Source: Rhizobium vallis
GTDB taxonomy: Bacteria; Pseudomonadota; Alphaproteobacteria; Rhizobiales; Rhizobiaceae
Assembly (NCBI RefSeq): GCF_003985155.1
Contig: NZ_ML133693.1
Coordinates: 1 to 64,000, forward strand
Reading direction: 5' to 3'
Length of the DNA: 64,000 nucleotides
Below are positions 41,974-51,595 of this stretch, in pieces. The notes under the pieces are model-generated. The model saw only the letters and a list, made by a program, of their open reading frames with translations, had not been told where the DNA came from and did no database searches. How positions within the stretch are numbered: the first letter of the stretch is position 1; the number at the start of each line of letters is the position of its first letter. The translations under genes and the position numbers were made by a program.

Positions 41974-42753
41974 ATGGCGTTGGATCGTGCCGACTTTTAC
42001 GACGCAGAATTGGCGCGGCATAATCGGCACCTGCGGGTTGCTGCAAATGTCGGCCGCGTAGATCGGGTGCTCGATATCGGCTGCGGTGCGGGGCAAACGA
42101 CACGTGAGGCCGCCCGCGCGGCGACTGAGGGAGACGCGGTCGGTGTGGATACTTCCGCAGAGATGCTTGAGATCGCAAGGCGACGGAGCGCCGCCGAGGG
42201 TCTGCGGAATGTGGCGTTCGAACAGGGCGACGCGCAATTCCACGCATTCCCGACCGCCAGTTTCGACCTCTGCATCAGCCGGTTCGGCGTAATGTTTTTC
42301 GCCGATCCGGCGGCGGCCTTCGCCAATATCGGCCGGGCGATGCGTCCAGGTGCCCGTCTTGCGTGGATGGTGTGGCAAAGCCGGGAGCGCAACGACTGGT
42401 CCGGCGCCATCCGGCAGGCCCTGGCGCCTGCAACTCCCGTTTCTGCAGGAGCTCCCAATCCGTTTTCACTCGGCGAACCCGCTATTGCAACCGATCTTCT
42501 GCACGCAGCAGGCTTTACCTCGGTCGACTTTGTCGACGTGCGGGAGCCGGTCTTCTATGGATCAGACGTCGATGCGGCATTTGATGCGCTCAGCAGCCTC
42601 TATCTTGTAACGGACGCGCTCGCGCAGACAAATGAACCGCCTGACAAACCGCGGCAGCGGCTGCGTGATTTACTCGAAGAGCACATGACTGCGGAGGGCG
42701 TATTCTTCGACTCGCGCGCATGGATCATCACCGCGCGCCGGGCAGAGGGCTAG
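41974..42753 (+). CDS. Class I SAM-dependent methyltransferase
   Basis: A 259-residue methyltransferase. The SAM-binding motif I is VLDIGCGAGQTT (residues 32-43), followed by an acidic residue in GVDTSAEMLEIA and motif IV near FDLCISRFGVMFF. The substrate is unknown; the shape resembles UbiE/Coq5-like or small-molecule methyltransferases. AAGGAGAGGG precedes the ATG at 41974; a GTG directly before is possible. It is divergent from the hydrolase gene. Confidence 0.85.
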   Translation: MALDRADFYDAELARHNRHLRVAANVGRVDRVLDIGCGAGQTTREAARAATEGDAVGVDTSAEMLEIARRRSAAEGLRNVAFEQGDAQFHAFPTASFDLCISRFGVMFFADPAAAFANIGRAMRPGARLAWMVWQSRERNDWSGAIRQALAPATPVSAGAPNPFSLGEPAIATDLLHAAGFTSVDFVDVREPVFYGSDVDAAFDALSSLYLVTDALAQTNEPPDKPRQRLRDLLEEHMTAEGVFFDSRAWIITARRAEG

Positions 42754-42805
42754 CGGAGAGTGGGCAACGCTGCGGGACTTGACCGATGGTCGGTGCCGTA
42801 GCCTC

Positions 42806-44095
42806 TCAATAGCGAGAAGCGTAGTCCAGGCCGCCGTCGATCTGGGCTGGGCGCCCGTCCAGGAAGAGCTCGCCGATGCGCGGCGCCGAGCGGGCGACGA
42901 TCTTGCCCCGACGGATCACCGCCAGCCGGTTCGGCTTCAGCCGCAGCGCTTCCAGCGCATCGCGCGCCTGGAGGATGACGAGATCGGCATGGCGTCCCTT
43001 CTCGATTCCATAGCCTTCAAGGCCCATCGTCTTCGCCGAATTGACCGTCAGCGCATCGAAGATCCTCTTCTTGTCTTCGATGCCGGCCATCTGCGCGACA
43101 TGGATCGCCATATGGCCGACCTCCAGCATGTCGCCGGACCCCATCGAATACCAGGGATCCATGACGCAATCGTGCCCGAAGGAAACGTTGAGCCCGGCAT
43201 CTATCAATTCCTTCACACGGGTCATGCCGCGCCGTTTCGGATATGTATCGTGCCGTCCCTGCAGCATGATGTTGATCAGCGGATTGGGGATGACGTTAAT
43301 CCCGGCCTCTGCCATCAGCGGGATGAGCTTGGAAACATAGTAATTGTCCATCGAATGCATCGAGGTCAGATGCGAGCCGGCGACACGTCCCTGCAGGCCG
43401 AAGCGGATGGTTTGCGCAGCCAGCGTCTCGATATGGCGCGAGAGTGGATCGTCGGTTTCGTCGCAATGCATATCAACAGGCAGGCCGCGATCGGCGGCGA
43501 TGCGGCAGAGCGCCTCGACCGACGCCGTGCCTTCGCCCATCGTCCGTTCGAAATGCGGAATGCCGCCGACGATATCGACGCCCATGTCGAGGGCGCGGTT
43601 CAGCGCATCAATCGCGCCCGGCGAGCGGTAATAGCCATCCTGCGGGAAGGCGACCAGCTGGAGGTCGATATAGGGCGCGACCTTCTCTCGAACCTCGATC
43701 ATCGCCTCGACGGTCACCAGCCTGGGATCGCTGGTATCGACATGGCTGCGAATGAAGAGAAGGCCCTGCGTGACCGCCAGATCGCAATAGCGCAACGCGC
43801 GATCGACCAGTTCCTCTTTCGTCACGATCGGGCGCAGCTCCCCCCAGAGCGCGATGCCTTCGAGCAGGGTGCCGGACACGTTCATGCGCGGCAGGCCGAG
43901 CGACAGGGTGGCGTCCATATGGAAATGCGGGTCGACGAAAGGCGGGCTGGCAAGCCGGCCCGTCGCGTCGATCTCCTCTTTCGCCTGTGCCTGGAGATTG
44001 CGCTCGACAGCAACGATCTTGCCGCCCTGGATGCCGATATCGATACCCTTTGAGCCATCGGGGAGATTTGCATTTCTGACAATCAGATCGAACAT
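42806..44095 (-). CDS. codA: Cytosine deaminase family amidohydrolase
   Basis: A 429-residue cytoplasmic amidohydrolase. Its metal and catalytic residues match E. coli CodA in order: HxH at H57/H59 (DPHFHMD), H210 and E213 (MHCDET), H242 (GSHLTS) and D309 (FGHDCVMDP). CodA turns cytosine into uracil and ammonia; relatives act on isoguanine or other ring compounds. It is the last gene of the BMP-type transporter operon, 26 nt behind the permease, which fits a nucleobase or nucleoside substrate. GAGG lies 6 nt before the ATG. Confidence 0.82.
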   Translation of the reverse strand: MFDLIVRNANLPDGSKGIDIGIQGGKIVAVERNLQAQAKEEIDATGRLASPPFVDPHFHMDATLSLGLPRMNVSGTLLEGIALWGELRPIVTKEELVDRALRYCDLAVTQGLLFIRSHVDTSDPRLVTVEAMIEVREKVAPYIDLQLVAFPQDGYYRSPGAIDALNRALDMGVDIVGGIPHFERTMGEGTASVEALCRIAADRGLPVDMHCDETDDPLSRHIETLAAQTIRFGLQGRVAGSHLTSMHSMDNYYVSKLIPLMAEAGINVIPNPLINIMLQGRHDTYPKRRGMTRVKELIDAGLNVSFGHDCVMDPWYSMGSGDMLEVGHMAIHVAQMAGIEDKKRIFDALTVNSAKTMGLEGYGIEKGRHADLVILQARDALEALRLKPNRLAVIRRGKIVARSAPRIGELFLDGRPAQIDGGLDYASRY

Positions 44096-44121
44096 CGGAG
44101 CCTCATTGGATGTGGGCGGTT

Positions 44122-45066
44122 TCAGCGTTCGCCGCGCCGATAGGGCTGCATCAGCGCCTGCGGAACGCGGGCGCGGCGAGCCATGACGGCAAGGGCGGCG
44201 ATGGAAAGGATATATGGCGTCATTAGGAAGAGCTGATAGGGCACGAGCCCGCTCAGCGCGGTTTGCAGCCGAAGCTGGAAGGCGTCGAAGAAGGCAAAGA
44301 GCAGGGCGCCGAACAGCGCGCGGCCCGGCCGCCAGGAGGCGAAGACGACGAGCGCGATGCAGATCCAGCCGCGCCCCTGCACCATGGTTGGGAAGAAGCT
44401 GTTGAACGCCGACAAAGTCAGGAAGGCGCCGCCCATGCCCATCAGCGCGCTTCCTGCGATGACCGCGCCGTAGCGCACGTTCATCGGATTGACGCCCTGG
44501 GCTTCCGCCGCATGCGGGTTCTCGCCTGTCATACGGATCGCAAGCCCGACAGGCGTGCGGAAGATGATGTAAGCCATCAGCAGGGCCATGGCGATCGCGA
44601 GATAGGTCGGCGCCGTCTGCGTGAAGAAGGCCGGCCCGATGAAGGGCAGGGTCGAGAGACCCGGAATGGCGATCGGCTGGAACGGCACGATGGTGGGCGG
44701 CGTATTGGCAAGCGGCACGATCAGCCGGAAGACATAATAGCTGAAGCTGGAGGCAAAGAGCGTCACGCCAAGGCCAGCGACATGTTGGGAGAGGCCGAGT
44801 GTCACCGTCAGGCCGGCATGCAGCAGGCCGAAGACACCGCCGGCCACCGCTGCGACCAGCAGGCCGGTCCAGAGATCGGCGCCGTGATAGACGGAAAGCC
44901 AGCCGATCATCGCGCCGAAGGTCATGATGCCCTCGATGCCGAGATTGAGCACACCGGCCCGCTCGCAGAGCAGGGCGCCGAGCGTGCCGAAAATCAGCGG
45001 CGTGGCGATCCGCAGGATTGCCGCCCAGAGCCCCGCGGAGGCGATGATGTCGAACAGCTGCATCAT
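44122..45066 (-). CDS. ABC permease for nucleosides (BMP type), NupQ/YufQ-like
   Basis: A 314-residue inner-membrane permease of the branched-chain-amino-acid-like superfamily used by BMP-type nucleoside importers. Typical stretches are ERAGVLNLGIEGIMTFGAMI near the N-terminus and MTGENPHAAEAQGVNPMNVR, the docking loop. About eight helices are predicted. It overlaps its partner permease by 4 nt. Confidence 0.9.
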   Translation of the reverse strand: MMQLFDIIASAGLWAAILRIATPLIFGTLGALLCERAGVLNLGIEGIMTFGAMIGWLSVYHGADLWTGLLVAAVAGGVFGLLHAGLTVTLGLSQHVAGLGVTLFASSFSYYVFRLIVPLANTPPTIVPFQPIAIPGLSTLPFIGPAFFTQTAPTYLAIAMALLMAYIIFRTPVGLAIRMTGENPHAAEAQGVNPMNVRYGAVIAGSALMGMGGAFLTLSAFNSFFPTMVQGRGWICIALVVFASWRPGRALFGALLFAFFDAFQLRLQTALSGLVPYQLFLMTPYILSIAALAVMARRARVPQALMQPYRRGER

Positions 45067-46112
45067 CGTCGTATCCTGTATTGGGTGAAGAACAACGCGA
45101 TCAGCATCGTCAGCAGTGACAGGGCCACCGTGACATCGGCGATATAGGTCGGGATGCCGAGGCCCCGGCTCATGCCATCAGCGCCCACGAACATGGTGGC
45201 GGTAAAAATGGCGGCGAAGACGACGCCGAGCGGATTGAGGTTGGCGAGCATGGCAACAACGATCCCGGAATAGCCGAAACCCGGCGACAGATCGGTCGTC
45301 ACATAACCCTTGACGCCCATGACCTCGATCGCTCCGGCTAGCCCCGCAAGCCCGCCCGAGAGACAGGCTACTTTCACCAATGTTCTGCCGAGCGGGACGC
45401 CCGCGAAAACCGCACCAGTGGGGTTGAGGCCGGCGGCGCGCGAGTGCAAGCCGAACACGGTGCGGGACTGGACGAAATGGACGATGACGGCCAGCCCGAC
45501 AGCAATCGCGAAGCCGATATGCAGGCGCGAGCGGGCGATCAGCTTCGGCAGCATGGCATGATCGCTGACCGATTGCGACTGCGGCCAGCCGAAGGCGAGC
45601 GGATCCTTGAGAACACCGTCGATCAGCATCGAGACGAAGAGCACGGCGATGAAATTCAGCAGCAGGCTGGTGACGACCTCATCGACGGAGAAGCGCAGCC
45701 TGAGCCAGAGCGGGATCAGGATCAGCACCATGCCGGCAATGGCGCCGACCAACAGCAGCAGCGGAATGAGAATGGGGGCGGGAAGATTGCCCAGCAGTTT
45801 CGAGCTCGCCGCCGCAACGGCGATGGCGCCGAGATAGAACTGCCCCTCCGCACCGATATTCCAGAGCCGCGCCCGGAAGGCCACGGCGGCGGCAAGTCCG
45901 GTCAGCATCAGCGGCGTGGCCCGCGTCAGCGTTTCGGTGGCCGACAGCCGCGAACCGAAAGCACCGGTCAGGATGCGCCAATAGGCATCGAGAACAGGCG
46001 CGCCCGCGATAGCGATCAGGATACCCGCCAGCGCCAGCGCGGCGATGACCGCGATCACAGGCGTGACGATCAGCAGGTAAAGCGGGCGGTGCTCGCGACG
46101 CTCAAATCGCAT
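45063..46112 (-). CDS. ABC permease for nucleosides (BMP type), NupP/YufP-like
   Basis: A 349-residue inner-membrane permease; the first helix is at residues 13-34. Family stretches are LWNIGAEGQFYLGAIAVAA and LHSRAAGLNPTGAVFAGVPL. It forms the channel with the following permease gene, and its start overlaps the ATPase stop by 11 nt. Confidence 0.9.
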   Translation of the reverse strand: MRFERREHRPLYLLIVTPVIAVIAALALAGILIAIAGAPVLDAYWRILTGAFGSRLSATETLTRATPLMLTGLAAAVAFRARLWNIGAEGQFYLGAIAVAAASSKLLGNLPAPILIPLLLLVGAIAGMVLILIPLWLRLRFSVDEVVTSLLLNFIAVLFVSMLIDGVLKDPLAFGWPQSQSVSDHAMLPKLIARSRLHIGFAIAVGLAVIVHFVQSRTVFGLHSRAAGLNPTGAVFAGVPLGRTLVKVACLSGGLAGLAGAIEVMGVKGYVTTDLSPGFGYSGIVVAMLANLNPLGVVFAAIFTATMFVGADGMSRGLGIPTYIADVTVALSLLTMLIALFFTQYRIRR

Positions 46113-47634
46113 GATCGGCCTCTGGAGTTTGTTGCCATTCGCCGGCCATCATCAGCCCCAGCCTGCGGGCATCGGCGCCTTCTGCCTCGACGGGTGGCGA
46201 CAGGCGGCCGCCGACGATCGCCTGTATGCGATCGGCGAGCGCGATCACCTCATCGAGGTCTTCCGAGATCAGCAGCACGGCGCTGCCCTGCCGGCGGGCT
46301 TCGAGCAGGCGGGCGTACACGGCCGCCACCGCTCCTTCATCGAGGCCGCGCGCGGGCTGGGCGGCGATCAGAATGCGCGGCCGCCGATGCAGATTGCGGC
46401 CGAGAATGAGCTTTTGCATATTGCCGCCGGAGAGCAGCCGGGTGCGGATGGCAGGGCCGCCGCCGCGGACATCGAACCCGTCGATAATTTCGCTGGCGAA
46501 TGCCATGCCCGCCTTGCGGTTGACGAGGCCGCGGCGCGAAAAGACTGCTGAGGTGATGCGTTCCAGCACGGCGTTTTCCCAGATCGCCATTTCGCCGATC
46601 ACGCCCTCCTCGTTGCGGTCTTCGGGAATGCGGCCGATGCCGGCTTCGACGACATCCGAAACACCGAGATTGCCGATGGCTTCCCCGAACAGCAGAAGGT
46701 CGCCACCGCTGCGCGTCAGCGTGCCGGAGAGAAGATGCGCCAAGGCCGCCTGGCCATTGCCTGAAACGCCGATGATGCCGAGGATCTCTCCCTGGTGCAG
46801 CCGGAAGCTGATCGATTTCAGCCGATCGACGCCGCCAGTGCGCACCGTCACGCCGACCGCTTCAAGGGCAACCGCCCCGGGTGTCGACGGCTCGCGCACG
46901 GGCCGTGTCACGCGGCGGCCGACCATCAGTTCGGCGAGTCCCGCCTTGCTGGTGTCCGACGCCTTACGTTCGGCGACCATTTTACCGCTGCGTAAGACGA
47001 CGATGCGGTCGGCTGCCGCCATGACCTCGTCGAGCTTATGGGAGATGAAGATCAGCGACAGGCCCTGGCGGGCCATTTGCTTCAGCGTCGTGAACAGCCG
47101 TTCGGCCTCGATATTGGTCAGCACCGCCGTCGGCTCGTCGAGGATCAGGATGCGGGCATCGTTATAGAGCGCCTTGAGGATCTCGACGCGCTGCTGTTCG
47201 CCGACCGAGAGGTCGCCAAGGCGGGCATCGGGATCCACCTTGAGGCCGAAGCGTTCGGAAATTGCCAGGAGCTTCTTCCGCGCCGCCGATGTTCCCGAGC
47301 GCCACGACCATAGTTTTTCGGTGCCGGTCATGACATTTTCGAGAACGGTCAGATTGGGCGCCAGCGAGAAATGCTGATGCACCATGCCGACGCCGGCGCG
47401 GATCGCCGCACGCGGCTTGCCCTGCGGCACCTCCGTGCCTTCGATCAGAATGCGGCCGGCATCCGGCATGTAGTGGCCGAAGAGGATGCTCATCAACGTG
47501 GTCTTGCCCGCACCGTTCTCGCCGAGCAGGGCGACGACCTCGCCTCTGGCAAGCGTCATGGAAATATCGTCATTGGCGAGATTGTCGCCGAAGCGCTTGC
47601 TGACGCCTATGATCTCCAGCACAGGTCCGGTCAT
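46102..47634 (-). CDS. ABC tandem ATPase (BMP/nucleoside type), NupO/YufO-like
   Basis: A 510-residue protein with two fused ATPase domains. Domain 1 has Walker A GENGAGKTT, signature LSVGEQQRVEILKAL and Walker B ILILDEPTAVLT. Domain 2 has a degenerate Walker A (GVSGNGQAAL, no Lys) and LIAAQPARGLDEG in place of a full Walker B, as usual in this family, so only the first domain should bind and hydrolyse ATP normally. ATG 47634 overlaps the amidase stop (ATGA). Confidence 0.93.
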   Translation of the reverse strand: MTGPVLEIIGVSKRFGDNLANDDISMTLARGEVVALLGENGAGKTTLMSILFGHYMPDAGRILIEGTEVPQGKPRAAIRAGVGMVHQHFSLAPNLTVLENVMTGTEKLWSWRSGTSAARKKLLAISERFGLKVDPDARLGDLSVGEQQRVEILKALYNDARILILDEPTAVLTNIEAERLFTTLKQMARQGLSLIFISHKLDEVMAAADRIVVLRSGKMVAERKASDTSKAGLAELMVGRRVTRPVREPSTPGAVALEAVGVTVRTGGVDRLKSISFRLHQGEILGIIGVSGNGQAALAHLLSGTLTRSGGDLLLFGEAIGNLGVSDVVEAGIGRIPEDRNEEGVIGEMAIWENAVLERITSAVFSRRGLVNRKAGMAFASEIIDGFDVRGGGPAIRTRLLSGGNMQKLILGRNLHRRPRILIAAQPARGLDEGAVAAVYARLLEARRQGSAVLLISEDLDEVIALADRIQAIVGGRLSPPVEAEGADARRLGLMMAGEWQQTPEADHAI

Positions 47635-49043
47635 GACGGCAATCCAGCGACCGGAGACCGATGCTGCCATCGCCCTTCCGCCTCCAGGCGTGCGGCAAGC
47701 GACAGTAGACGCGGCTCGTGACCCATCGGCGCCATGATCTGCACCGGCAGCGGCATGGCATGCTCATCCTGTCCGAAAGGCAGCGTCAAAGCAGGAAAAC
47801 CCGAAATATTGGCGAGGCAGGCAAGCGGCGCGAATGCCGTCATCCGCTCGAGATGCAGATCTGTGTCGGCATGATCTGATGGAAAGGAACCGATCGCAAG
47901 AGGCGCGGAGGAAAGCATCGGCATCAGGATGCAATCGACCCTGTCGAACAATGTCCAGAGGTTACGGCTCACCAGAACGGCATCATTCAGGGTGTTCCAG
48001 AGCGATGTCGCCGGAAGCGCCCGTCCGCGCGCAACGAAGGCTTGCGTCAGAGGCTCGGCCCTGCTTTCATCGAGAGCAGCGGCCTTCATGAGTGCCGCAA
48101 GATTGACGGAGACGATGTCGGCGAAGGCGCGGCCGCCGGCGGCGACGCTCCATTCGAAATCGGCCCAGCTCAGCGGAACGATCTCGTGTCCGTCGCTTTC
48201 GAGTGCGCGGGCCGCATCTTCGATGGCTGCAAGCCGATTATCCTCAGTCGGATAGGCCGTCCCGGTATCGGCAAGCAGGCCGATGCGCAAAGGGCCGTTG
48301 CCGCTATCGACAGGCGAAGGGTCCGGAAAAGGTCCTCGGGAATTCCCGCTCAGCCTGTCGAAAATCAGCGCCGTATCCCGCACCGAGCGGCAGACCGCGA
48401 GTTCGCTGCTGATGCCGGCGAGGTGGTTGCCGAAGGATGGCCCGCCCGGGATGGCGCCACGCGTCGGCTTCATTCCGACGAGGCCGCAGCAGGCGGCGGG
48501 CACGCGGATCGAGCCGCCGGCGTCGGTCGCATGCGCAATCGCCACGATCCCAGCGGCGACCGCTGCCGCCGCACCGCCGGAGGAGCCGCCCGCGGTCTGC
48601 GTGGGATCGAGCGGATTGCGGCAGAGAGGCCCGATCGCCGGTTCGCTGGCGAGCGACAGGCCGAATTCCGGGCTCGTCGTCAGGCCGAACAGACAGAAGC
48701 CGACATCGCGGAAGCGGGAAGCGATATCGGAATCCACTTCGCCGCGCTTTCTCTCGAAGAGACGGGAACCGGCGGTCACCGGTAGCCCGGCGAAGGGACC
48801 GCCGAGATCCTTCGCCAAGGTCGGCACACCGGCAAAGGCCCGATTGGCGAAGCGCTCGGGTTCGCTCCGCCGTTCCCTGTCGCTTTCGTTCGCCGAAGCG
48901 AGGCCTATGACGGCATCGAGATAGGCGATGGCGCCGAGCGGCTCCTGCCGCGCAGCCGCCTCGAGGGAAGCCTGCATCGCCTCCGCAGCGCTCAGGCTGC
49001 CATGCCTGATCGCCGCCGCCAGATCCGTCGCATCACCTTGCAT
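47631..49043 (-). CDS. Amidase signature family amidohydrolase
   Basis: A 470-residue amidase with the Ser-cisSer-Lys triad: K78 (PTLAKDLGG), S154 (TAGGSSGGAA) and S178 (TDAGGSIRVP). The size fits the family, which includes allophanate hydrolase N-domains, GatA-like and aryl amidases. It lies between the BMP binding-protein gene (8 nt upstream) and the ATPase gene, so it probably hydrolyses an amide or ring-opened product of the imported compound in the cytoplasm. The substrate is unknown. Confidence 0.9.
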   Translation of the reverse strand: MQGDATDLAAAIRHGSLSAAEAMQASLEAAARQEPLGAIAYLDAVIGLASANESDRERRSEPERFANRAFAGVPTLAKDLGGPFAGLPVTAGSRLFERKRGEVDSDIASRFRDVGFCLFGLTTSPEFGLSLASEPAIGPLCRNPLDPTQTAGGSSGGAAAAVAAGIVAIAHATDAGGSIRVPAACCGLVGMKPTRGAIPGGPSFGNHLAGISSELAVCRSVRDTALIFDRLSGNSRGPFPDPSPVDSGNGPLRIGLLADTGTAYPTEDNRLAAIEDAARALESDGHEIVPLSWADFEWSVAAGGRAFADIVSVNLAALMKAAALDESRAEPLTQAFVARGRALPATSLWNTLNDAVLVSRNLWTLFDRVDCILMPMLSSAPLAIGSFPSDHADTDLHLERMTAFAPLACLANISGFPALTLPFGQDEHAMPLPVQIMAPMGHEPRLLSLAARLEAEGRWQHRSPVAGLPS

Positions 49044-49051
49044 GAGCAGGA

Positions 49052-50038
49052 TTACTTCGGCTCATCCATCATCTTCGGAACTTCGAAGGTGCCTGCCTTG
49101 ATCTCCGCCCGCTTGGCTTCCATCGCCGCTTCCGCATCGGCGGGCGCCACGCCCTTCACGAAGACGATGTCGCTGCCGCCTTCCTTCATCAGACCGTAGG
49201 AGGTGTAGTTTCTGCCGACCGGCTTTCCGGCTGCAACATCGGCAATCGCTGCATTCAGGATCGGGCGGAAGTACCACATGGCGTTGGCGAACACAGTGTC
49301 AGGGTAGCGCGGGGTATAGTCGATCAGCGAGCCGACCGACTTGATGCCGCGTTCCTTGGCGGCATCGGCGGTGCCGATACGCTCGCCGAATAGGATATCA
49401 GCGCCGGCATCGATCTGGGCAAGACCGGCTTCGCGGGCCTTCGGCGGATCGAAGAAGGTGCCGATGAACGAGACGAGGTGCTTGGCATCGGGATTGACCG
49501 CCTTGACGCCTGCCGCGAACGCATTGATCAGCATGTTGACTTCGGGGATCGGAATGGCGCCGACCGAGCCGACGACGTTCGATTTGGTCATCTTGCCGGC
49601 CAGCATGCCGGCAAGATAGGCGCCGTCATGGTTCCAGGTGCCGAAGACACCGAAATTGTCGCCGGCCTGCTCGCCGCTCGAACCCAGCACGAAAGCGGTA
49701 TCGGGATAATCGGCAGCGACCTGCCGAGCCTCTTTCTCCACTGCATAGGCTTCGCCGATGATCAGCTTGTTGCCCTGTTCGGCATATTCGCGCATGGCGC
49801 GGGGATAGTCGGTGCCGGAGACGCCTTCGGAGAAGACATATTCGATGACGCCTTCCTTGGCCGCGTCCTGCAGGGCCTTGTGCAGACAGGAGTTCCAGGC
49901 ATTCTCAACCGGCGACGCATGAATGCCGGCAACCTTCAGCGGCGCAGCCGCTCTCGCCAGCGGGGCGAAACCGCTGACGCCAAGCGCAATGCCCGACGCG
50001 ATCACTGCGCGGCGTGAAATCAGGATGTCTTTGGTCAT
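49052..50038 (-). CDS. BMP-family ABC transporter substrate-binding protein
   Basis: A 328-residue basic membrane protein (BMP/PnrA-like) family binding protein. ATG 50038 follows GGGGAACAATCA. The N-terminus LISRRAVIASGIALGVSGF looks like a twin-arginine signal, cleaved after ARA. Family stretches include NLIIGEAY-like NKLIIGEAYAVEKEAR, FGVFGTWNHDGAYLAGMLAG and AGADILFGERIGTADAAKE. Known relatives bind purine nucleosides. It is first in the operon running to the cytosine-deaminase-like gene and has a good promoter at 50076-50100. Confidence 0.92.
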   Translation of the reverse strand: MTKDILISRRAVIASGIALGVSGFAPLARAAAPLKVAGIHASPVENAWNSCLHKALQDAAKEGVIEYVFSEGVSGTDYPRAMREYAEQGNKLIIGEAYAVEKEARQVAADYPDTAFVLGSSGEQAGDNFGVFGTWNHDGAYLAGMLAGKMTKSNVVGSVGAIPIPEVNMLINAFAAGVKAVNPDAKHLVSFIGTFFDPPKAREAGLAQIDAGADILFGERIGTADAAKERGIKSVGSLIDYTPRYPDTVFANAMWYFRPILNAAIADVAAGKPVGRNYTSYGLMKEGGSDIVFVKGVAPADAEAAMEAKRAEIKAGTFEVPKMMDEPK

Positions 50039-50072
50039 TGATTGTTCCCCTTTTTTACCATTTGGTTCAAAA

Positions 50073-50100
50073 ATCATAGTAGCGCCTAAAAATGTGTCAA
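50073..50100 (-). promoter_or_regulatory. Sigma-70-like promoter of the BMP/amidase/codA operon
   Basis: On the minus strand TTGACA (50100-50095) and TATGAT (50078-50073) are separated by 16 nt, close to consensus. The start site would be near 50066, giving a leader of about 28 nt to the ATG at 50038. Confidence 0.65.
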
Positions 50101-50348
50101 GCAGCGAATGGGCTTAAAAATCAGGCGGATCGGCCCTTTGCGCGCTTTCTTCGTAACCGACTTTTTGCGCGTTCGCATGGCGTTGCGACTTGGCTGAAAG
50201 AAGAAGGCATGGCAGGCTCCGCGCCTGATGTCGCCGCGCCTCCCGGTTGAGACTTCTGTTCGAACAAGGACGTCCCGGGCCGGGATCTACAGGGCTTGGC
50301 GCGACGACATTGGCAGGATATGCAGAGAATATCGGGTGGGGAAATGAG
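50101..50348. other. Region upstream of the phospholipid operon
   Basis: About 250 bases from the minus-strand promoter to the next plus-strand start. I see no gene, RNA or repeat in it; the promoter of the phospholipid genes should lie here but no clear boxes stand out. The downstream frame is open from 50247, so a longer start is possible. Confidence 0.4.
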
Positions 50349-50978
50349 ATGGGTGAAGAAGAGGACGCTTCGCGGCGACCGATCGCGAGCCGGTCGTCGT
50401 CCTGGGCGATCGGCATGAGCGCATGGCTGGCGCGTACCGGCGTGACGCCGAACAGCATTTCGCTTTTCTCGATCCTATTTGCCGGCATCGGCGCGGCGCT
50501 CATCCTGTTCACGACCCATCCGATCGCCATGGTCTGCGCTGCGATCTCTGTGCAGATGCGGCTCGTCTGCAATCTGCTTGACGGGATGGTCGCGATCGAA
50601 GGCGGCAAGAAAACCAAGAGCGGGGCGATCTACAATGAGTTCCCCGACCGCATCGCCGACAGCCTGCTTCTTGTCGCGGCCGGCTATGCCTGCGGCTTTG
50701 CCTGGCTCGGCTGGTTGGCTGCGCTCTTTGCCGCGCTCACCGCCTATATCAGGGTCTTCGGAGGAGCGGTCGGTCTTCCCCAGGATTTCAGCGGCATCAT
50801 GGCAAAGCAACGCCGCATGGCGGTCTTGACGGCCGGGCTTGTCGCCCAGAGCCTAGAGACGCTGATATCCGCCAGCCATTGGTCGCTGATCTTCGCCTCT
50901 GTCATCATCGCGGCCGGCAGCTTCGTCACCTGCATCACGCGCACGATAAGCCTCAACCGCTCCCTGGAGAGCCTATGA
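50349..50978 (+). CDS. CDP-alcohol phosphatidyltransferase family protein, variant motif (YnbA-like)
   Basis: A 209-residue membrane protein with about five helices. The family motif is recognisable at NLLDGMVA...G...NEFPD (residues 75-100), but two of the four catalytic Asp are Asn (N75 and N96) and the Arg is I83; D78, G79, G92 and D100 remain. Such enzymes swap CMP of a CDP-alcohol for another alcohol, making phospholipids. The variant motif recalls YnbA of enterobacteria, which is also next to a CdsA-like gene. The start overlaps nothing; its stop overlaps the acyltransferase start (ATGA). Confidence 0.75.
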   Translation: MGEEEDASRRPIASRSSSWAIGMSAWLARTGVTPNSISLFSILFAGIGAALILFTTHPIAMVCAAISVQMRLVCNLLDGMVAIEGGKKTKSGAIYNEFPDRIADSLLLVAAGYACGFAWLGWLAALFAALTAYIRVFGGAVGLPQDFSGIMAKQRRMAVLTAGLVAQSLETLISASHWSLIFASVIIAAGSFVTCITRTISLNRSLESL

Positions 50979-51595
50979 TTGCCATCATCCGTCGTCTTCT
51001 CGTGCTGTTCGTCCGTATCATGGTCGGCGCCCGAAGCGAGTGGCGGGGCTGTGCGCCCGACACTCGCCGCCGCATCTATTTCGCCAATCACAACAGCCAT
51101 GTCGATACCGTCGCCGTCATGGCCGCCCTGCCATGGCCGGTGCGGCGGCTGACCCATCCGGTTGCTGCGCGCGATTACTGGGGAACGACCGCCTTTCGCC
51201 GTTTCATCGCCGAGAAAGGCCTGCGCGCCGTCCTGATAGACCGCAAGCCTCTGCCGGACAGCAATCCGCTGGCGCCTCTCGAGCGCCTGCTCGAGGAGGG
51301 TCGCTCCATCCTCATTTTCCCGGAAGGAACGAGAAGCGCCACTGATGAGGTCGCCCCGTTCCGCAGCGGCATCTATCGCCTCGCCTGCCGATTCCCCGAT
51401 GTCGATCTCGTGCCGATTCATCTCGACAATCTTCAGCGAATCCTGCCGAAGGGAAGCTGGCTGATCGTGCCGATCACCTGCACAGCGCGCTTCGGCAAGC
51501 CCCTGCGCGTCGAGCCGGGCGAGGGAAAGGACGCATTCCTGGCCCGCGCCCGTGCAGCGGTCATGGAGCTCGCAGACGGAGGGCGCATCGCATGA
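50975..51595 (+). CDS. Lysophospholipid acyltransferase (PlsC-like)
   Basis: A 206-residue acyltransferase with the catalytic block NHNSHVD (residues 38-44, NHx4D) and FPEGTR (115-120). A hydrophobic N-terminus (residues 1-17) should anchor it to the inner membrane. Family members acylate lysophosphatidate or other lysophospholipids. It lies between the CDP-alcohol transferase and cytidylyltransferase genes with 4-nt overlaps on both sides, so the three proteins very probably work in one lipid pathway. Confidence 0.88.
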   Translation: MIAIIRRLLVLFVRIMVGARSEWRGCAPDTRRRIYFANHNSHVDTVAVMAALPWPVRRLTHPVAARDYWGTTAFRRFIAEKGLRAVLIDRKPLPDSNPLAPLERLLEEGRSILIFPEGTRSATDEVAPFRSGIYRLACRFPDVDLVPIHLDNLQRILPKGSWLIVPITCTARFGKPLRVEPGEGKDAFLARARAAVMELADGGRIA

